This document shows, in pieces, positions 1-9,058 of a stretch of 64,000 nt of DNA. The translations under genes and the position numbers were made by a program. The DNA is from JAEZVV01 sp036652035. GTDB taxonomy: Bacteria > Pseudomonadota > Gammaproteobacteria > Burkholderiales > Burkholderiaceae_F. The stretch spans positions 39,252 to 103,251 of the forward strand of contig JAVVWR010000002.1 in assembly GCA_036652035.1 (NCBI GenBank), written 5' to 3'. Numbering within the stretch: position 1 is the stretch's first letter; each line of letters begins with the position of its first letter. The notes beneath the pieces were generated by a model. It did no database searches. It was not told where the DNA came from and saw nothing but the letters and a program-made list of their open reading frames with translations.

Positions 1-1
1 C

Positions 2-1549
2 GCCACGCTCGACCTGCGCCAGAGTTCGGACATCTTCGAGACCGTGGTGGCCGAGCTCTTCGCTCGCGCCGAGGTGTGTCAGGACTACGCCGCACTCAAC
101 GAAGCCGAGCGAATCGACTTGCTCACCCGCGAGTTGGCTCATTCACGCCCGCTGGTCTCGGCTCACCTCGATTATTCGGAGCTCACCCGGCGCGAACTGG
201 CCGTGTTCGATGCCGCGCGCCAACTGCGCCAGCGCTTTGGCGAGCGGGCGATCGACAAGCACATCGTCTCGCACACCGAGGCGCTGTCGGATCTGCTTGA
301 AGTCGCCTTGCTGCAGAAGGAATGCGGCCTGTTCACGGGCGGCGCGCCGCGCCGCTGCGCGCTGATGGTGGTGCCGCTCTTTGAGACGATTGCCGACCTT
401 GAGCGCGCCCCCGCGATCATGGCGAACCTTTTTGCCGATGCCGCGCTGCGCGTGCGACTGCTCGCCCCCGAGACCGCCTTGCAAGAAGTGATGCTGGGCT
501 ATTCCGACAGCAACAAGGATGGCGGGTTTCTGGCGAGCCACTGGCAGCTCTACCAAAGCACCCGCGCGCTGGTGAGCCTGACCGACGAGCAAGGCGTTCG
601 CCTGCGGCTCTTTCACGGCCGCGGCGGCTCGGTCGGCCGCGGCGGCGGCCCGAGCTTCGAGGCGATCCTCGCGCAACCCGCCGGCAGCGTGCGCGGCCAG
701 CTACGACTGACCGAACAAGGCGAGATCATCTCGGCCAAATACGCTGACGCCCGCATTGGCCGGCACAACCTTGAGCTGCTGGCGGCGGCCTTTATCGAGG
801 CGAGCCTGGCGCCCGCCTCGGACCGCGAGCGCCAGGCCGAGTACGAAGCCGCGATGGCCGAAATCGCCGCCTGCTCACACGCGGCGTATCGCGACCTGGT
901 CTACGGTACCGAGGGCTTTGCCGACTATTTCTTCTCCGCCACGCCGATCGCCGAGATCATGGAACTCAACATCGGCAGCCGCCCAGCCTCGCGCAAGCCG
1001 ACCGGACGGATTGAGGACTTGCGCGCGATTCCCTGGGTCTTTAGTTGGGGGCAATGCCGCCTGCTGCTGCCGGGCTGGTATGGCGTGGGCAGCGGCATCG
1101 AAGCCTGGCTCGCGGCCGCCGGATCGCCCCAGGCCCGGCGCGAGCGGCTGCAAAAGCTCAAGACCATGGCAAGCGAATGGCCGTTTTTCCGCTCGCTGCT
1201 CTCGAACATGGAAATGGTGCTCGCCAAGACCGATCTGGCGATCGGCGCACGCTACTCACGGCTGGCACGCGATGCGACTCGCGGCCCGCTGATCTTCGGG
1301 CGCATCCGCGCCGAGTGGGAACTGAGCTGCCAACACCTGCTCGTCATCACCGGGCAAGGCCGGCTGCTGGAGTCGCAACCGGCGCTGGAACAAGCACTCA
1401 AGCACCGACTGCCTTATGTGGACCCGCTCAACTATTTACAGGTCGAGCTGATCAAGCGTCACCGGGAAGGCCATACCGACGAGCGCATCAAACGCGGCAT
1501 TCACCTGTCGATCAACGGGATCTCGGCCGGTCTGCGCAACACCGGTTAG
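2..1549 (+). CDS. ppc: phosphoenolpyruvate carboxylase, 3' part
   Basis: Carboxylates phosphoenolpyruvate to oxaloacetate, an anaplerotic reaction feeding the TCA cycle. The open frame runs in from the left edge (first codons read ATLDLRQSSD) and gives about 515 residues, so the N-terminal 400 or so of a protein usually near 900-950 residues lie outside. Visible family signatures are GYSDSNKDGG, the catalytic glycine/arginine loop FHGRGGSVGRGGGP, and the C-terminal Asn-Thr-Gly ending. An internal GTG at 44 is not the real start. Convergent with the catalase gene; 74 bp separate the two stops and no clear terminator is seen there. Confidence 0.97.
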   Translation, partial: ATLDLRQSSDIFETVVAELFARAEVCQDYAALNEAERIDLLTRELAHSRPLVSAHLDYSELTRRELAVFDAARQLRQRFGERAIDKHIVSHTEALSDLLEVALLQKECGLFTGGAPRRCALMVVPLFETIADLERAPAIMANLFADAALRVRLLAPETALQEVMLGYSDSNKDGGFLASHWQLYQSTRALVSLTDEQGVRLRLFHGRGGSVGRGGGPSFEAILAQPAGSVRGQLRLTEQGEIISAKYADARIGRHNLELLAAAFIEASLAPASDRERQAEYEAAMAEIAACSHAAYRDLVYGTEGFADYFFSATPIAEIMELNIGSRPASRKPTGRIEDLRAIPWVFSWGQCRLLLPGWYGVGSGIEAWLAAAGSPQARRERLQKLKTMASEWPFFRSLLSNMEMVLAKTDLAIGARYSRLARDATRGPLIFGRIRAEWELSCQHLLVITGQGRLLESQPALEQALKHRLPYVDPLNYLQVELIKRHREGHTDERIKRGIHLSINGISAGLRNTG

Positions 1550-1623
1550 ATCGCGCGCAAAGATCAGGGGCAAACAACCGGTATCCGCCCCTGAATCAGC
1601 GTCGCGCGCGCGACGCCGCCGCC

Positions 1624-3072
1624 TTACAGAACCAGTGCCAGCCTCACGCCAGCACCGTAGGCTGGGTCGACGCGATCGAACAAGGCGAGCTGCCGCTCGA
1701 CGATCTCGCTCGGCACCCCCGCCATCGCGGCCGCGATATTGCTGCACAGGCGTTGCCGCTGGCCAGCGTCGAACAAGCGGAAAAGTGCCCGTGGCTGACT
1801 GAAGTCGTCATTGCCTTCGCGAGGGTTGTAGCGATCGGCGTCACCGCAGATCCGCAGCGGCGGCTCGCGGAATTCAGGCGCTTGCTGCGGCCCCTTGAAC
1901 GAATTCGGCTCGTAGTAGGCGTTGGCGTTCGGCAAGTTCGGCGTAAACCGCATCGCCCCGTCCTTGTGATAGTGGTGTACCGGGCAGCGGGGAGCGTTGA
2001 CCGGTAAGGCCTCGTAATGCGTGCCGATGCGATAGCGGTGAGCGTCGGCGTAACTGAAGATGCGGGCCTGCAGCATCTTGTCGGGAGAAAACCCGATGCC
2101 CGGAATCACGTTACTCGGCGAAAACGCCGCCTGCTCGATCTCGGCGAAGTAGTTCGTAGCGTTGCGGTTGAGTTCCATCACACCCACTTCGATCAGTGGG
2201 TAGTCACCATGCGGCCAAACCTTGGTGAGATCGAAGGGGTTGAACAGCGTCTTTTCGGCTTCGAGTTCAGGCATCACCTGCACATACATCGTCCAGCGTG
2301 GAAAGTCGCCGTGCTCGATCGCTCCGAACAAATCTTCCTGGGTCGACTCCCGCGTGCGGCCAACGACTTCGGCCGCTTCATCATTGGTCCAGTACCGGTG
2401 TCCCTGCTGGGTCTTGAAGTGAAACTTGACCCAGAAGCGCTCGCCCGCGTCGTTCCAGAAACTGAAGGTATGTGAACCGTAGCCGTTGATGTGGCGAACG
2501 TCGGTTGGCAAACCGCGGTCGGAAAAGAGTGTCGTGATCTGATGCAGGCTCTCGGGCGAGAGACTCCAGAAATCCCACATCGCGGTGGGCGAGCGCAGAT
2601 TGGTCTGTGGATGACGCTTCTGGGTATGGATGAAATCGGGGAACTTGAGCGGGTCGCGAATGAAGAAGACCGGCGTGTTGTTGCCAACCAGATCCCAGTT
2701 GCCTTCTTCCGTATAGAACTTAAGAGCAAACCCGCGCACGTCGCGCTCAGCGTCGGCCGCACCCGCCTCGCCGGCCACGGTCGAGAAGCGCGCGAGCAAC
2801 GGCGTGACCTTGCCCACCTCGCCCAACAGCTTGGCACGGGTGAAGCGGCTGATGTCATGTGTGATGGTGAGCGTGCCGAAAGCGCCCCAACCCTTGGCGT
2901 GAACCACCCGCTCGGGAATTCGCTCGCGATTCTGGTGGGCGAGCTTTTCGAGCAATTGCCAGTCCTGCATCAGAACCGGACCACGCGCGCCGGCGGTCAG
3001 CGAATTCTGGTTGTCGGCCACGGGGCAGCCGGCACTGGTGGTCAGGGTGGGGATCGGATCTTGCGTTTTCAT
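1624..3072 (-). CDS. katA: catalase (small-subunit monofunctional haem catalase)
   Basis: Disproportionates hydrogen peroxide in the cytoplasm. The 482-residue length fits the clade-3 small-subunit catalases. Visible are the distal histidine in ERVVHAKG, the substrate-channel segment around VGNNTPVFF with the catalytic Asn, and the proximal haem-ligand motif RIFSYADAHR with its Tyr. No signal peptide. The start is ATG at 3072 with AGAGGA five bases upstream; that Shine-Dalgarno sits inside a perfect 13-bp hairpin arm (separate entry). It lies between ppc and the LytTR pair, a place where I recall haem-synthesis genes in related genomes. Confidence 0.97.
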   Translation of the reverse strand: MKTQDPIPTLTTSAGCPVADNQNSLTAGARGPVLMQDWQLLEKLAHQNRERIPERVVHAKGWGAFGTLTITHDISRFTRAKLLGEVGKVTPLLARFSTVAGEAGAADAERDVRGFALKFYTEEGNWDLVGNNTPVFFIRDPLKFPDFIHTQKRHPQTNLRSPTAMWDFWSLSPESLHQITTLFSDRGLPTDVRHINGYGSHTFSFWNDAGERFWVKFHFKTQQGHRYWTNDEAAEVVGRTRESTQEDLFGAIEHGDFPRWTMYVQVMPELEAEKTLFNPFDLTKVWPHGDYPLIEVGVMELNRNATNYFAEIEQAAFSPSNVIPGIGFSPDKMLQARIFSYADAHRYRIGTHYEALPVNAPRCPVHHYHKDGAMRFTPNLPNANAYYEPNSFKGPQQAPEFREPPLRICGDADRYNPREGNDDFSQPRALFRLFDAGQRQRLCSNIAAAMAGVPSEIVERQLALFDRVDPAYGAGVRLALVL

Positions 3073-3073
3073 G

Positions 3074-3125
3074 ACAGTCCTCTTCAGTGGCGGGACGGCA
3101 ACTCGTGCCGCATGAAGAGGACTGT
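3074..3125 (-). promoter_or_regulatory. 5' leader hairpin enclosing the katA Shine-Dalgarno
   Basis: In the sense of katA, ACAGTCCTCTTCA (3125-3113) is the exact reverse complement of TGAAGAGGACTGT (3086-3074). The 26-nt loop holds a further 5-bp stem (CGGCA/TGCCG). The downstream arm contains the AGAGGA ribosome-binding site and ends one base before the ATG. If transcription starts upstream of 3125, the mRNA can hide its own ribosome-binding site. A protein-binding dyad is the alternative reading. The pairing is seen directly; the regulatory role is inference. Confidence 0.6.
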
Positions 3126-3238
3126 AAGAACAGCCCGATTTTCAATCCAATACTGCTTGTCTCTGACCCCGATGGGCTGCGTTTATGAGACTCCGAACAC
3201 TGCCGTCAACCCGGCGCAATGACGGGATCCAAGCGCGC

Positions 3239-4006
3239 TCACAGCTTGGTTGCGGCCTTGACGCTCGCCCACTGGCGGCGAGAGATCGGCAAGCGCTCGG
3301 GCAGATCGCGCAGGATCACTTCCCAATGGCCTTCGCCGCCCTCGCCTTCTTCGCTCGCCTTGACGCGCTGGAAACCTTCGATCGCGGCCTTCGCCACCAG
3401 GGCGTTGCGGTGGATACGAACAAAACGATCGCCGAACTCGCTCTCGAGCGCGGTAAGCGATTCTTCAGTCAGGAATTCGCGCTGCGCGGTACGGATCGTC
3501 ACGTACTTGAGTTCAGCCCGCAGATAAATCACCTCGTCGAGCGGAACCAGGATCATGCGACCGCGCTCACTGACGGTCAGATGCGTTCGGACCGAACCCA
3601 CCACGCGCGCCATCTGTTCGATCTTGGGCTCGTGCGTGTGCATTTTCTGCGCGCGCTCGAGCGCGGCAACCAGGCGATCGGCTCGCACCGGCTTCATCAG
3701 ATAGTCGATCGCGTGAACTTCAAAGGCTTCAAGCGCGCGGTCGTCGTGCGCGGTGACAAAGATCAGTGCCGGTGGGTGCTGACGTTGCGCCAGGTGGCGC
3801 GCGGCTTCGATGCCATCCATCACTGGCATGTTGATGTCGAGCAGAACGACATCCGGGTGCAGGCGATCGACCGCGTCGAGCGCTTTCAAGCCATTGTCGA
3901 CCTCGCCCACCACTTCGTGCGGCAAGCGCGCCGCAGAGTCCGACAACACCTGCAACAGGCGAGCCCGCGCTGGCGGTTCATCATCGACGATCAGCACTTT
4001 AAGCAT
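3239..4006 (-). CDS. LytTR-family response regulator (AlgR-like)
   Basis: Two-domain regulator of 255 residues. An N-terminal receiver (about 1-120) carries the acidic DDE cluster, phospho-acceptor Asp in VLLDINMP, the Thr of FVTAHDD and the Lys of LMKPV. A C-terminal LytTR DNA-binding domain (about 145-245) shows DEVIYLRAELKYVTI and the conserved RIHRNALV. It is nine bases downstream of the histidine-kinase gene and surely its partner. LytTR regulators of this type bind direct repeats at promoters; the targets here cannot be told from sequence. Confidence 0.93.
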   Translation of the reverse strand: MLKVLIVDDEPPARARLLQVLSDSAARLPHEVVGEVDNGLKALDAVDRLHPDVVLLDINMPVMDGIEAARHLAQRQHPPALIFVTAHDDRALEAFEVHAIDYLMKPVRADRLVAALERAQKMHTHEPKIEQMARVVGSVRTHLTVSERGRMILVPLDEVIYLRAELKYVTIRTAQREFLTEESLTALESEFGDRFVRIHRNALVAKAAIEGFQRVKASEEGEGGEGHWEVILRDLPERLPISRRQWASVKAATKL

Positions 4007-4015
4007 CGCGTCTCC

Positions 4016-5098
4016 TCAGGTTCCACGCTCGACTGGAAGCACCATTTTCAGCTCGAAGCGGTCGCCCCGCACACGAGCTTCAAGTTGCGCCTCGAGGTCG
4101 TAGATCAGTGCCAGTCGACCGCGGATGTTGTTCAAGCCCATCTGGTTGCCCTCACGCTCGGGCCGATCAGGTGCAATCGGGTTGCTCACCACGATCTCGA
4201 GCCGGAATCCGTGTTGGCGAATCACCACCTCGATCTTGCACGCGCCGTCGTAGCGCTCAGCTCCATATCGAACGGCGTTTTCCAGGATCGGCTGGAGCAG
4301 CAGTTGCGGCACTTTTGCGTTGGGATGGTAGGCGCCAACATTCCATTCCACCTGCAATCGATCACCAAGCCGGGTTTGCTCGATCTCGACATACGACTTG
4401 CACAGCTCGATCTCGTCAGCCAGCGGAACCAGGCGACGGGTGTCGGCCATCACGGCCCGGAACAACTCGGCGATGGCCTCGAGCATGCGCTCGGCCTTCA
4501 TCGGATCGGTGCGAATGATCGAGAGCACGGCATTGAGGCTGTTGAACAGAAAATGGGGGCGGATCCGCGACTGCAAGGCCTGAAAGCGCGCCTCGGCCAC
4601 CGCCGGAGAAAACGCCCGCTCGCGCAGCTCCAGGTAGTGCTGGGTCGCAACTCCCACCGCCAGACCCAGCAGCCCATTGGAAATCACCCCCCAGAGATCG
4701 GCGCCAAGCAGCTTGGCGCTGGCGGCCACAACCACAGCGGGAGTCGCCCAGGCGATGGCGCGCTGCGCCGGCGCCCGCCATCGGCCCGCCACCCGGCGCA
4801 GCAGGCACCACAGCAGCAGCGTCGCGGGCGCCCCCAAGGACACCAGGATCGATGCTCGCAGAAAGTTCTCGCTCCACTCGACCGCCGTGGTGGCTCCTGC
4901 TGCACTGACCACGGCCACGCCCAGCAACAGAGCGAGCAAAACCCGCAACAGCACGCCGAGGTTGCAACCATCGGGAATGAGCTGAGGAGGAACCGGAGCA
5001 GCGGCAGCGGCGCGTGTTCCAGCGATGGGCCTGACGGCAGGAAGGGCTTTGCTCACGAGCCTATAAAATTCGATCGAAACGCTTTCACGTCGCGCCAT
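4016..5098 (-). CDS. sensor histidine kinase, AlgZ/FimS (LytS-type) family
   Basis: Membrane sensor paired with the LytTR regulator. About four hydrophobic segments (roughly residues 45-150) precede a His_kinase-family core with SRIRPHFLFNSLNAV (phospho-acceptor His), the N-box LLQPILENAVRYG and the G-box GLNNIRGRL; this family lacks a classical H-box dimerisation domain. ATG at 5098 is used; GTG codons at 5107 and 5056 are alternatives, the latter leaving room for an argH promoter around TATAAAAT at 5062. Divergent from argH, whose ATG is only 24 bases away. Confidence 0.9.
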   Translation of the reverse strand: MARRESVSIEFYRLVSKALPAVRPIAGTRAAAAAPVPPQLIPDGCNLGVLLRVLLALLLGVAVVSAAGATTAVEWSENFLRASILVSLGAPATLLLWCLLRRVAGRWRAPAQRAIAWATPAVVVAASAKLLGADLWGVISNGLLGLAVGVATQHYLELRERAFSPAVAEARFQALQSRIRPHFLFNSLNAVLSIIRTDPMKAERMLEAIAELFRAVMADTRRLVPLADEIELCKSYVEIEQTRLGDRLQVEWNVGAYHPNAKVPQLLLQPILENAVRYGAERYDGACKIEVVIRQHGFRLEIVVSNPIAPDRPEREGNQMGLNNIRGRLALIYDLEAQLEARVRGDRFELKMVLPVERGT

Positions 5099-5122
5099 GG
5101 CGCGCACACTTTCAAGGCCATT

Positions 5123-6553
5123 ATGTCAAAGCCCACCCTCCATGCTGCCGATCCCCTCGCCTCCAAGAGCGAGGCCTGGTCGGGCCGATTTGCCGAACCC
5201 GTGGCCGAGTTTGTTCTGCGCTACACCGCCAGCGTCGACTTTGACCAGCGCATGGCCGCGGTCGATATCGCCGGCTCGCTCGCGCACGCCACCATGCTTG
5301 CCAAGGTCGGCGTGATTTCCGCCGCCGACCTTGCCGCGATCGAGACTGGCATGGCTCAGATCCGCGGCGAGATCGAGCGCGGCGAATTCGCGTGGAAGCT
5401 GGAGCTTGAAGACGTCCATCTCAACATCGAAGCTCGCCTCACCCAGTTGGTCGGCGACGCCGGCAAGCGGCTGCACACGGGCCGCTCGCGCAACGACCAG
5501 GTCGCCACCGACATTCGCCTCTACGTGCGCGGCGAAATCGACCGCATCATCGCCCTGATCTCGCAGCTGCAGGCCGCGCTGGTCGACCTGGCCGAGCGCG
5601 AAGCCGACACCATCATGCCGGGCTTTACCCACCTTCAAGTGGCGCAGCCCGTCACCTTCGGTCACCACCTGCTCGCCTACGCCGAGATGCTCGAGCGCGA
5701 CCGCGAGCGCATGGTCGACCTGCGCCGCCGCGTCAACCGCCTGCCCTTGGGCGCCGCGGCGCTGGCCGGCACCACCTACCCGATTGACCGTGAGTTCGTC
5801 GCCGCGCAGCTCGGTTTCGAGGCCGTCGCCCAGAACTCGCTCGACGCGGTGAGCGACCGCGATTTCGCAATCGAGTTCTGCGCCGCCGCCAGCCTGCTGA
5901 TGGTGCATATCTCGCGCTTTTCGGAAGAGCTGGTGCTGTGGATGAGCCAGCGCTACGGATTTATCAAGCTGCCGGACCGCTTCACCACCGGCTCATCGAT
6001 CATGCCGCAGAAGAAGAACCCCGACGTGCCCGAGCTTGCGCGCGGCAAGACCGGCCGCGTGGTGGGCGATCTGATGAGTCTGATCACGCTGATGAAGGGC
6101 CAGCCGCTCGCCTACAACAAGGACAACCAGGAAGACAAGGAGCCGCTGTTTGACGCCATCGATACGGTGCGCGACACGCTGCGCGCCTTTGCCGAGATGG
6201 TTCCCGGCATCGAGCCCCAGCGCGCCACCCTGCGCCGCGCCGCCGAAGAGGGTTATTCGACCGCGACCGACCTGGCCGACTACCTGACCAAGCGTGGCGT
6301 TCCTTTCCGCGACTCGCACGAAGCCGTGGGCCGCGCCGTTCGATTGGCCAGCGAACGCAATATTGAACTGCCGCAGCTCACGCTGGCCGAACTGCAGACC
6401 TTCTCGCCCGTCATCGGCGAGGATGTGTTCGAGGTTCTGACGGTCGACGGTTCGGTGGCAGCACGCAACCACGTCGGCGGCACCGCTCCGGCGCAGGTGC
6501 GCGCCCAGGTGGCTCGTTGGCAACAGCGGCTTTCAGATCGCGGCATCGCCTGA
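5123..6553 (+). CDS. argH: argininosuccinate lyase
   Basis: Last step of arginine synthesis: argininosuccinate to arginine plus fumarate. 476 residues, full length. Visible are the substrate-binding TGRSRNDQVATD, the THLQ catalytic-histidine region, and the fumarase/aspartase-superfamily signature GSSIMPQKKNP with its flexible serine loop. A much longer open frame in the same phase reaches back to 3185 through the antisense of the two-component genes; family alignment and the SKSEAWSGRF N-terminus place the start at ATG 5123. Confidence 0.98.
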   Translation: MSKPTLHAADPLASKSEAWSGRFAEPVAEFVLRYTASVDFDQRMAAVDIAGSLAHATMLAKVGVISAADLAAIETGMAQIRGEIERGEFAWKLELEDVHLNIEARLTQLVGDAGKRLHTGRSRNDQVATDIRLYVRGEIDRIIALISQLQAALVDLAEREADTIMPGFTHLQVAQPVTFGHHLLAYAEMLERDRERMVDLRRRVNRLPLGAAALAGTTYPIDREFVAAQLGFEAVAQNSLDAVSDRDFAIEFCAAASLLMVHISRFSEELVLWMSQRYGFIKLPDRFTTGSSIMPQKKNPDVPELARGKTGRVVGDLMSLITLMKGQPLAYNKDNQEDKEPLFDAIDTVRDTLRAFAEMVPGIEPQRATLRRAAEEGYSTATDLADYLTKRGVPFRDSHEAVGRAVRLASERNIELPQLTLAELQTFSPVIGEDVFEVLTVDGSVAARNHVGGTAPAQVRAQVARWQQRLSDRGIA

Positions 6554-6594
6554 ACCCAACTCAGGGTTAAGCCTTAATCCTCAGTAGAATCCCG

Positions 6595-6619
6595 CACGCT
6601 GCGTGAGGAGCGCAGCGTG
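6595..6619 (+). promoter_or_regulatory. leader hairpin ahead of dctQM
   Basis: CACGCTGCG (6595-6603) and CGCAGCGTG (6611-6619) form a perfect 9-bp stem with a 7-nt loop, followed by no T-run. It sits just before the dctQ ribosome-binding site (AGAGGA, 6645-6650). A possible -10 (TAGAAT, 6585-6590) lies immediately upstream. It may be a leader structure or operator; function unknown. Confidence 0.35.
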
Positions 6620-6657
6620 GCCGCTTGCGGCTGCCGGATGGACTAGAGGAGATGACA

Positions 6658-7248
6658 ATGAAAGCTCTACTCGCGCTCTCACGCGCGATCGATGGGGCGA
6701 ACGAAAGGATCTTCCGCATCGTCATGTGGTTGATCCTGATCGTGACGCTTGTGAGCTCGGGCAATGCGGGGGTTCGATACCTGTTCGACCAATCGTCCAA
6801 TGCCTGGCTCGAACTGCAGTGGTATCTGTTCTCGGCGATTTTCCTGTTCTGCGCCGCCTACACCCTGAAGGCCAACGAGATGGTGCGGATCGACGTGATC
6901 TCGTCGCGCCTGTCACGCCGCGCCCAGGCCTGGATCGACGTGCTCGGCACCGTGGCTTTTCTGATGCCGATCACCATCATGATGGCCTGGCTGTCGTGGC
7001 CGGTCTTCATGCAGGCCTTCACCCACGACGAGATGTCATCGAACGCCGGCGGCCTGATCCTGTGGCCCGCGCGCCTGATGGTGCCGCTGGGCTTCGCGCT
7101 GCTGTTCCTCCAGGGCATCTCCGAACTGATCAAGATCGTCGCCTTTCTCACCGGTGACGGCCCCGATCCCCACGCCAAGGAAGAAGGCAAGTCGGCCGAG
7201 GAAATGCTGGCCGATGAAATCGCAAAGATGCGCGGGGGCGAGGCATGA
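6658..7248 (+). CDS. dctQ: TRAP transporter small permease (DctQ family)
   Basis: Small membrane subunit of a tripartite ATP-independent periplasmic (TRAP) transporter, driven by a sodium or proton gradient. 196 residues with four hydrophobic segments (about residues 20-40, 55-75, 98-120, 140-165) and the conserved SSNAWLELQWYLF and KANEMVRIDVI motifs. ATG at 6658 is preferred because AGAGGA lies 7 bases upstream; ATG at 6652 is too close to it. The stop overlaps the dctM start by 4 nt, so the two are translationally coupled. It fits the mannitol/chloroaromatic/2-oxoacid TRAP subfamily, like the receptor at 17606-18727. Confidence 0.93.
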   Translation: MKALLALSRAIDGANERIFRIVMWLILIVTLVSSGNAGVRYLFDQSSNAWLELQWYLFSAIFLFCAAYTLKANEMVRIDVISSRLSRRAQAWIDVLGTVAFLMPITIMMAWLSWPVFMQAFTHDEMSSNAGGLILWPARLMVPLGFALLFLQGISELIKIVAFLTGDGPDPHAKEEGKSAEEMLADEIAKMRGGEA

Positions 7249-9038
7249 TCGAATTCTTGATTGCCAACATGGCGCCGATGATGTTCGCCGCGCTGGTGGT
7301 GGTTCTTCTGCTCGGTTATCCGGTCGCCTTCTCTCTGGGCGCGATCGGCATGGGTTTTGGCTTGCTCGGGATCGAGTTCGGTCTGCTCGCCCCCTCGCTC
7401 TTTCAGGCGATGCCGGAACGGATCTGGGGTGTGATGAGCAACGAAACCCTGCTCGCCATTCCCTTTTTCACCTTCATGGGTCTGATCCTCGAGCGCAGCG
7501 GCATGGCCGAGGACTTGCTCGACACCATTGGCCAACTCTTCGGTCCGGTGCGCGGGGGCCTCGCGTTTGCCGTGATCTTCGTCGGCGCACTGTTGGCGGC
7601 AACCACCGGCGTGGTGGCAGCATCCGTCATTTCGATGGGCCTGATCTCGCTGCCGATCATGCTGCGCTACGGCTACGACCGTCGCATCGCCTCGGGCGTG
7701 ATTGCGGCCTCCGGCACGTTGGCGCAGATCATCCCGCCCTCGCTGGTGCTGATCATCATGGCCGATCAGTTGGGCAAATCGGTGGGGGACATGTACGCCG
7801 GGGCCTTCATTCCCGGCTTCGTGCTGACCGGCCTGTATGCGGGCTTCATCATTCTGGTGGCGATTTTCAAGCCAAGCTTCGTGCCGGCGCTGCCGCTCGA
7901 GGCCCGCACACTCGCCGAACCCAACGGCAACTCGGGCGCCACTTCGCTGCTGGCCTTGGCCGTGATCGCCAGCGCCGGGGCGATTGCCTTCGAAGCCTGG
8001 AAGCTGCCGCCCGACGCGCCAACCGACTTATCGATCATCGTCGGCCTGGCGATGGGAATGGCAATCGCCTTCGTCGCCGCCTTGATCAACAAGATCTCCG
8101 GGCTGGGCTTGCTCTCGCGCCTGGCCGAGCGCGTCGTGTTTGTGCTGATCCCACCACTCGCCCTGGTGTTCCTGGTGCTGGGCACGATCTTCCTCGGCAT
8201 CGCCACCCCCACCGAGGGCGGCGCAATGGGGGCGGCGGGCGCCCTGATCATGGCGATCGCTCGCAAGCGCCTGTCGTTTGACCTGATGAAGCAGGCCATG
8301 AGCACCACCGCCAAGCTGACCACCTTTGTGGTGTTCATCCTGATCGGCGCGCGCATTTTCTCGCTCACCTTCTACGGCGTCGATGGCCACCGCTGGGTCG
8401 AGCACCTGCTCTCGGATCTGCCCGGCGGCCAGCTCGGCTTCCTGGTGTTCGTCAACGTTCTGGTGTTCGTGCTCGCCTTCTTCCTCGACTTCTTCGAGCT
8501 CGCCTTCATCATCGTGCCGCTCTTGGGCCCGGTGGCCGAAAAACTGGGGATCGATCTGATCTGGTTTGGCGTGCTGCTGGGCGTGAACATGCAGACCTCG
8601 TTCATGCATCCGCCCTTCGGCTTTGCGCTCTTCTACCTGCGCAGTGTTGCACCCAAGACCGAGTACATCGACAAGCTGACCGGCCGCCTCACCGCTCCGG
8701 TGACCACCGGCCAGATCTACTGGGGCGCGATTCCCTTCGTGGTGATCCAGCTGATCATGGTGGCTCTGGTGATCGCCTTCCCGCAGATGGTCATGGTCTA
8801 CAAGAGCGACGCGCCGCTGGTCGATCCGAACTCGGTGAACTTCAACATGCCCAACGATGGCGCGCCGGCGCCGGACGCGAGCTTCCCCGGCTTTGGCGCG
8901 CCGCCGGCCGAGGGGCAGCCCGCCAACGGCGAACCGAGCGAACCGAGCGAAGCCAGCAAGGCCGCTGACGACGCGGCCGACAAGGCCTTGCAAGACGCCT
9001 TCCAGGCGCCCCCGCCGGCCGAAGAAAAGAAGCCTTAA
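7245..9038 (+). CDS. dctM: TRAP transporter large permease (DctM family), extended form
   Basis: Main transmembrane subunit of the TRAP transporter. At 597 residues it is longer than the usual 425-450. The excess has two sources: an extra membrane-spanning insertion at about residues 230-300, and a hydrophilic Pro/Ala/Glu-rich tail from about residue 525 (GAPPAEGQPANGEPSEPSEA, then Lys-Pro at the end). Family motifs include GYPVAFSLGAIG, LLAIPFFTFMG and GIATPTEGGAMGA. It overlaps dctQ by ATGA and is followed by a strong terminator. Confidence 0.94.
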   Translation: MIEFLIANMAPMMFAALVVVLLLGYPVAFSLGAIGMGFGLLGIEFGLLAPSLFQAMPERIWGVMSNETLLAIPFFTFMGLILERSGMAEDLLDTIGQLFGPVRGGLAFAVIFVGALLAATTGVVAASVISMGLISLPIMLRYGYDRRIASGVIAASGTLAQIIPPSLVLIIMADQLGKSVGDMYAGAFIPGFVLTGLYAGFIILVAIFKPSFVPALPLEARTLAEPNGNSGATSLLALAVIASAGAIAFEAWKLPPDAPTDLSIIVGLAMGMAIAFVAALINKISGLGLLSRLAERVVFVLIPPLALVFLVLGTIFLGIATPTEGGAMGAAGALIMAIARKRLSFDLMKQAMSTTAKLTTFVVFILIGARIFSLTFYGVDGHRWVEHLLSDLPGGQLGFLVFVNVLVFVLAFFLDFFELAFIIVPLLGPVAEKLGIDLIWFGVLLGVNMQTSFMHPPFGFALFYLRSVAPKTEYIDKLTGRLTAPVTTGQIYWGAIPFVVIQLIMVALVIAFPQMVMVYKSDAPLVDPNSVNFNMPNDGAPAPDASFPGFGAPPAEGQPANGEPSEPSEASKAADDAADKALQDAFQAPPPAEEKKP

Positions 9039-9058
9039 TCGGTCGGGTTTGATCAACC

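Noticed and set aside
5039..5067. TATAAAAT as a firm argH promoter
   Set aside because: No acceptable -35 at the right distance, and it lies inside the kinase gene if ATG 5098 is used.
3185..5122. Very long open frame upstream of argH (would make a 1122-residue fusion)
   Set aside because: It reads antisense through the two-component genes; all family similarity starts at ATG 5123.
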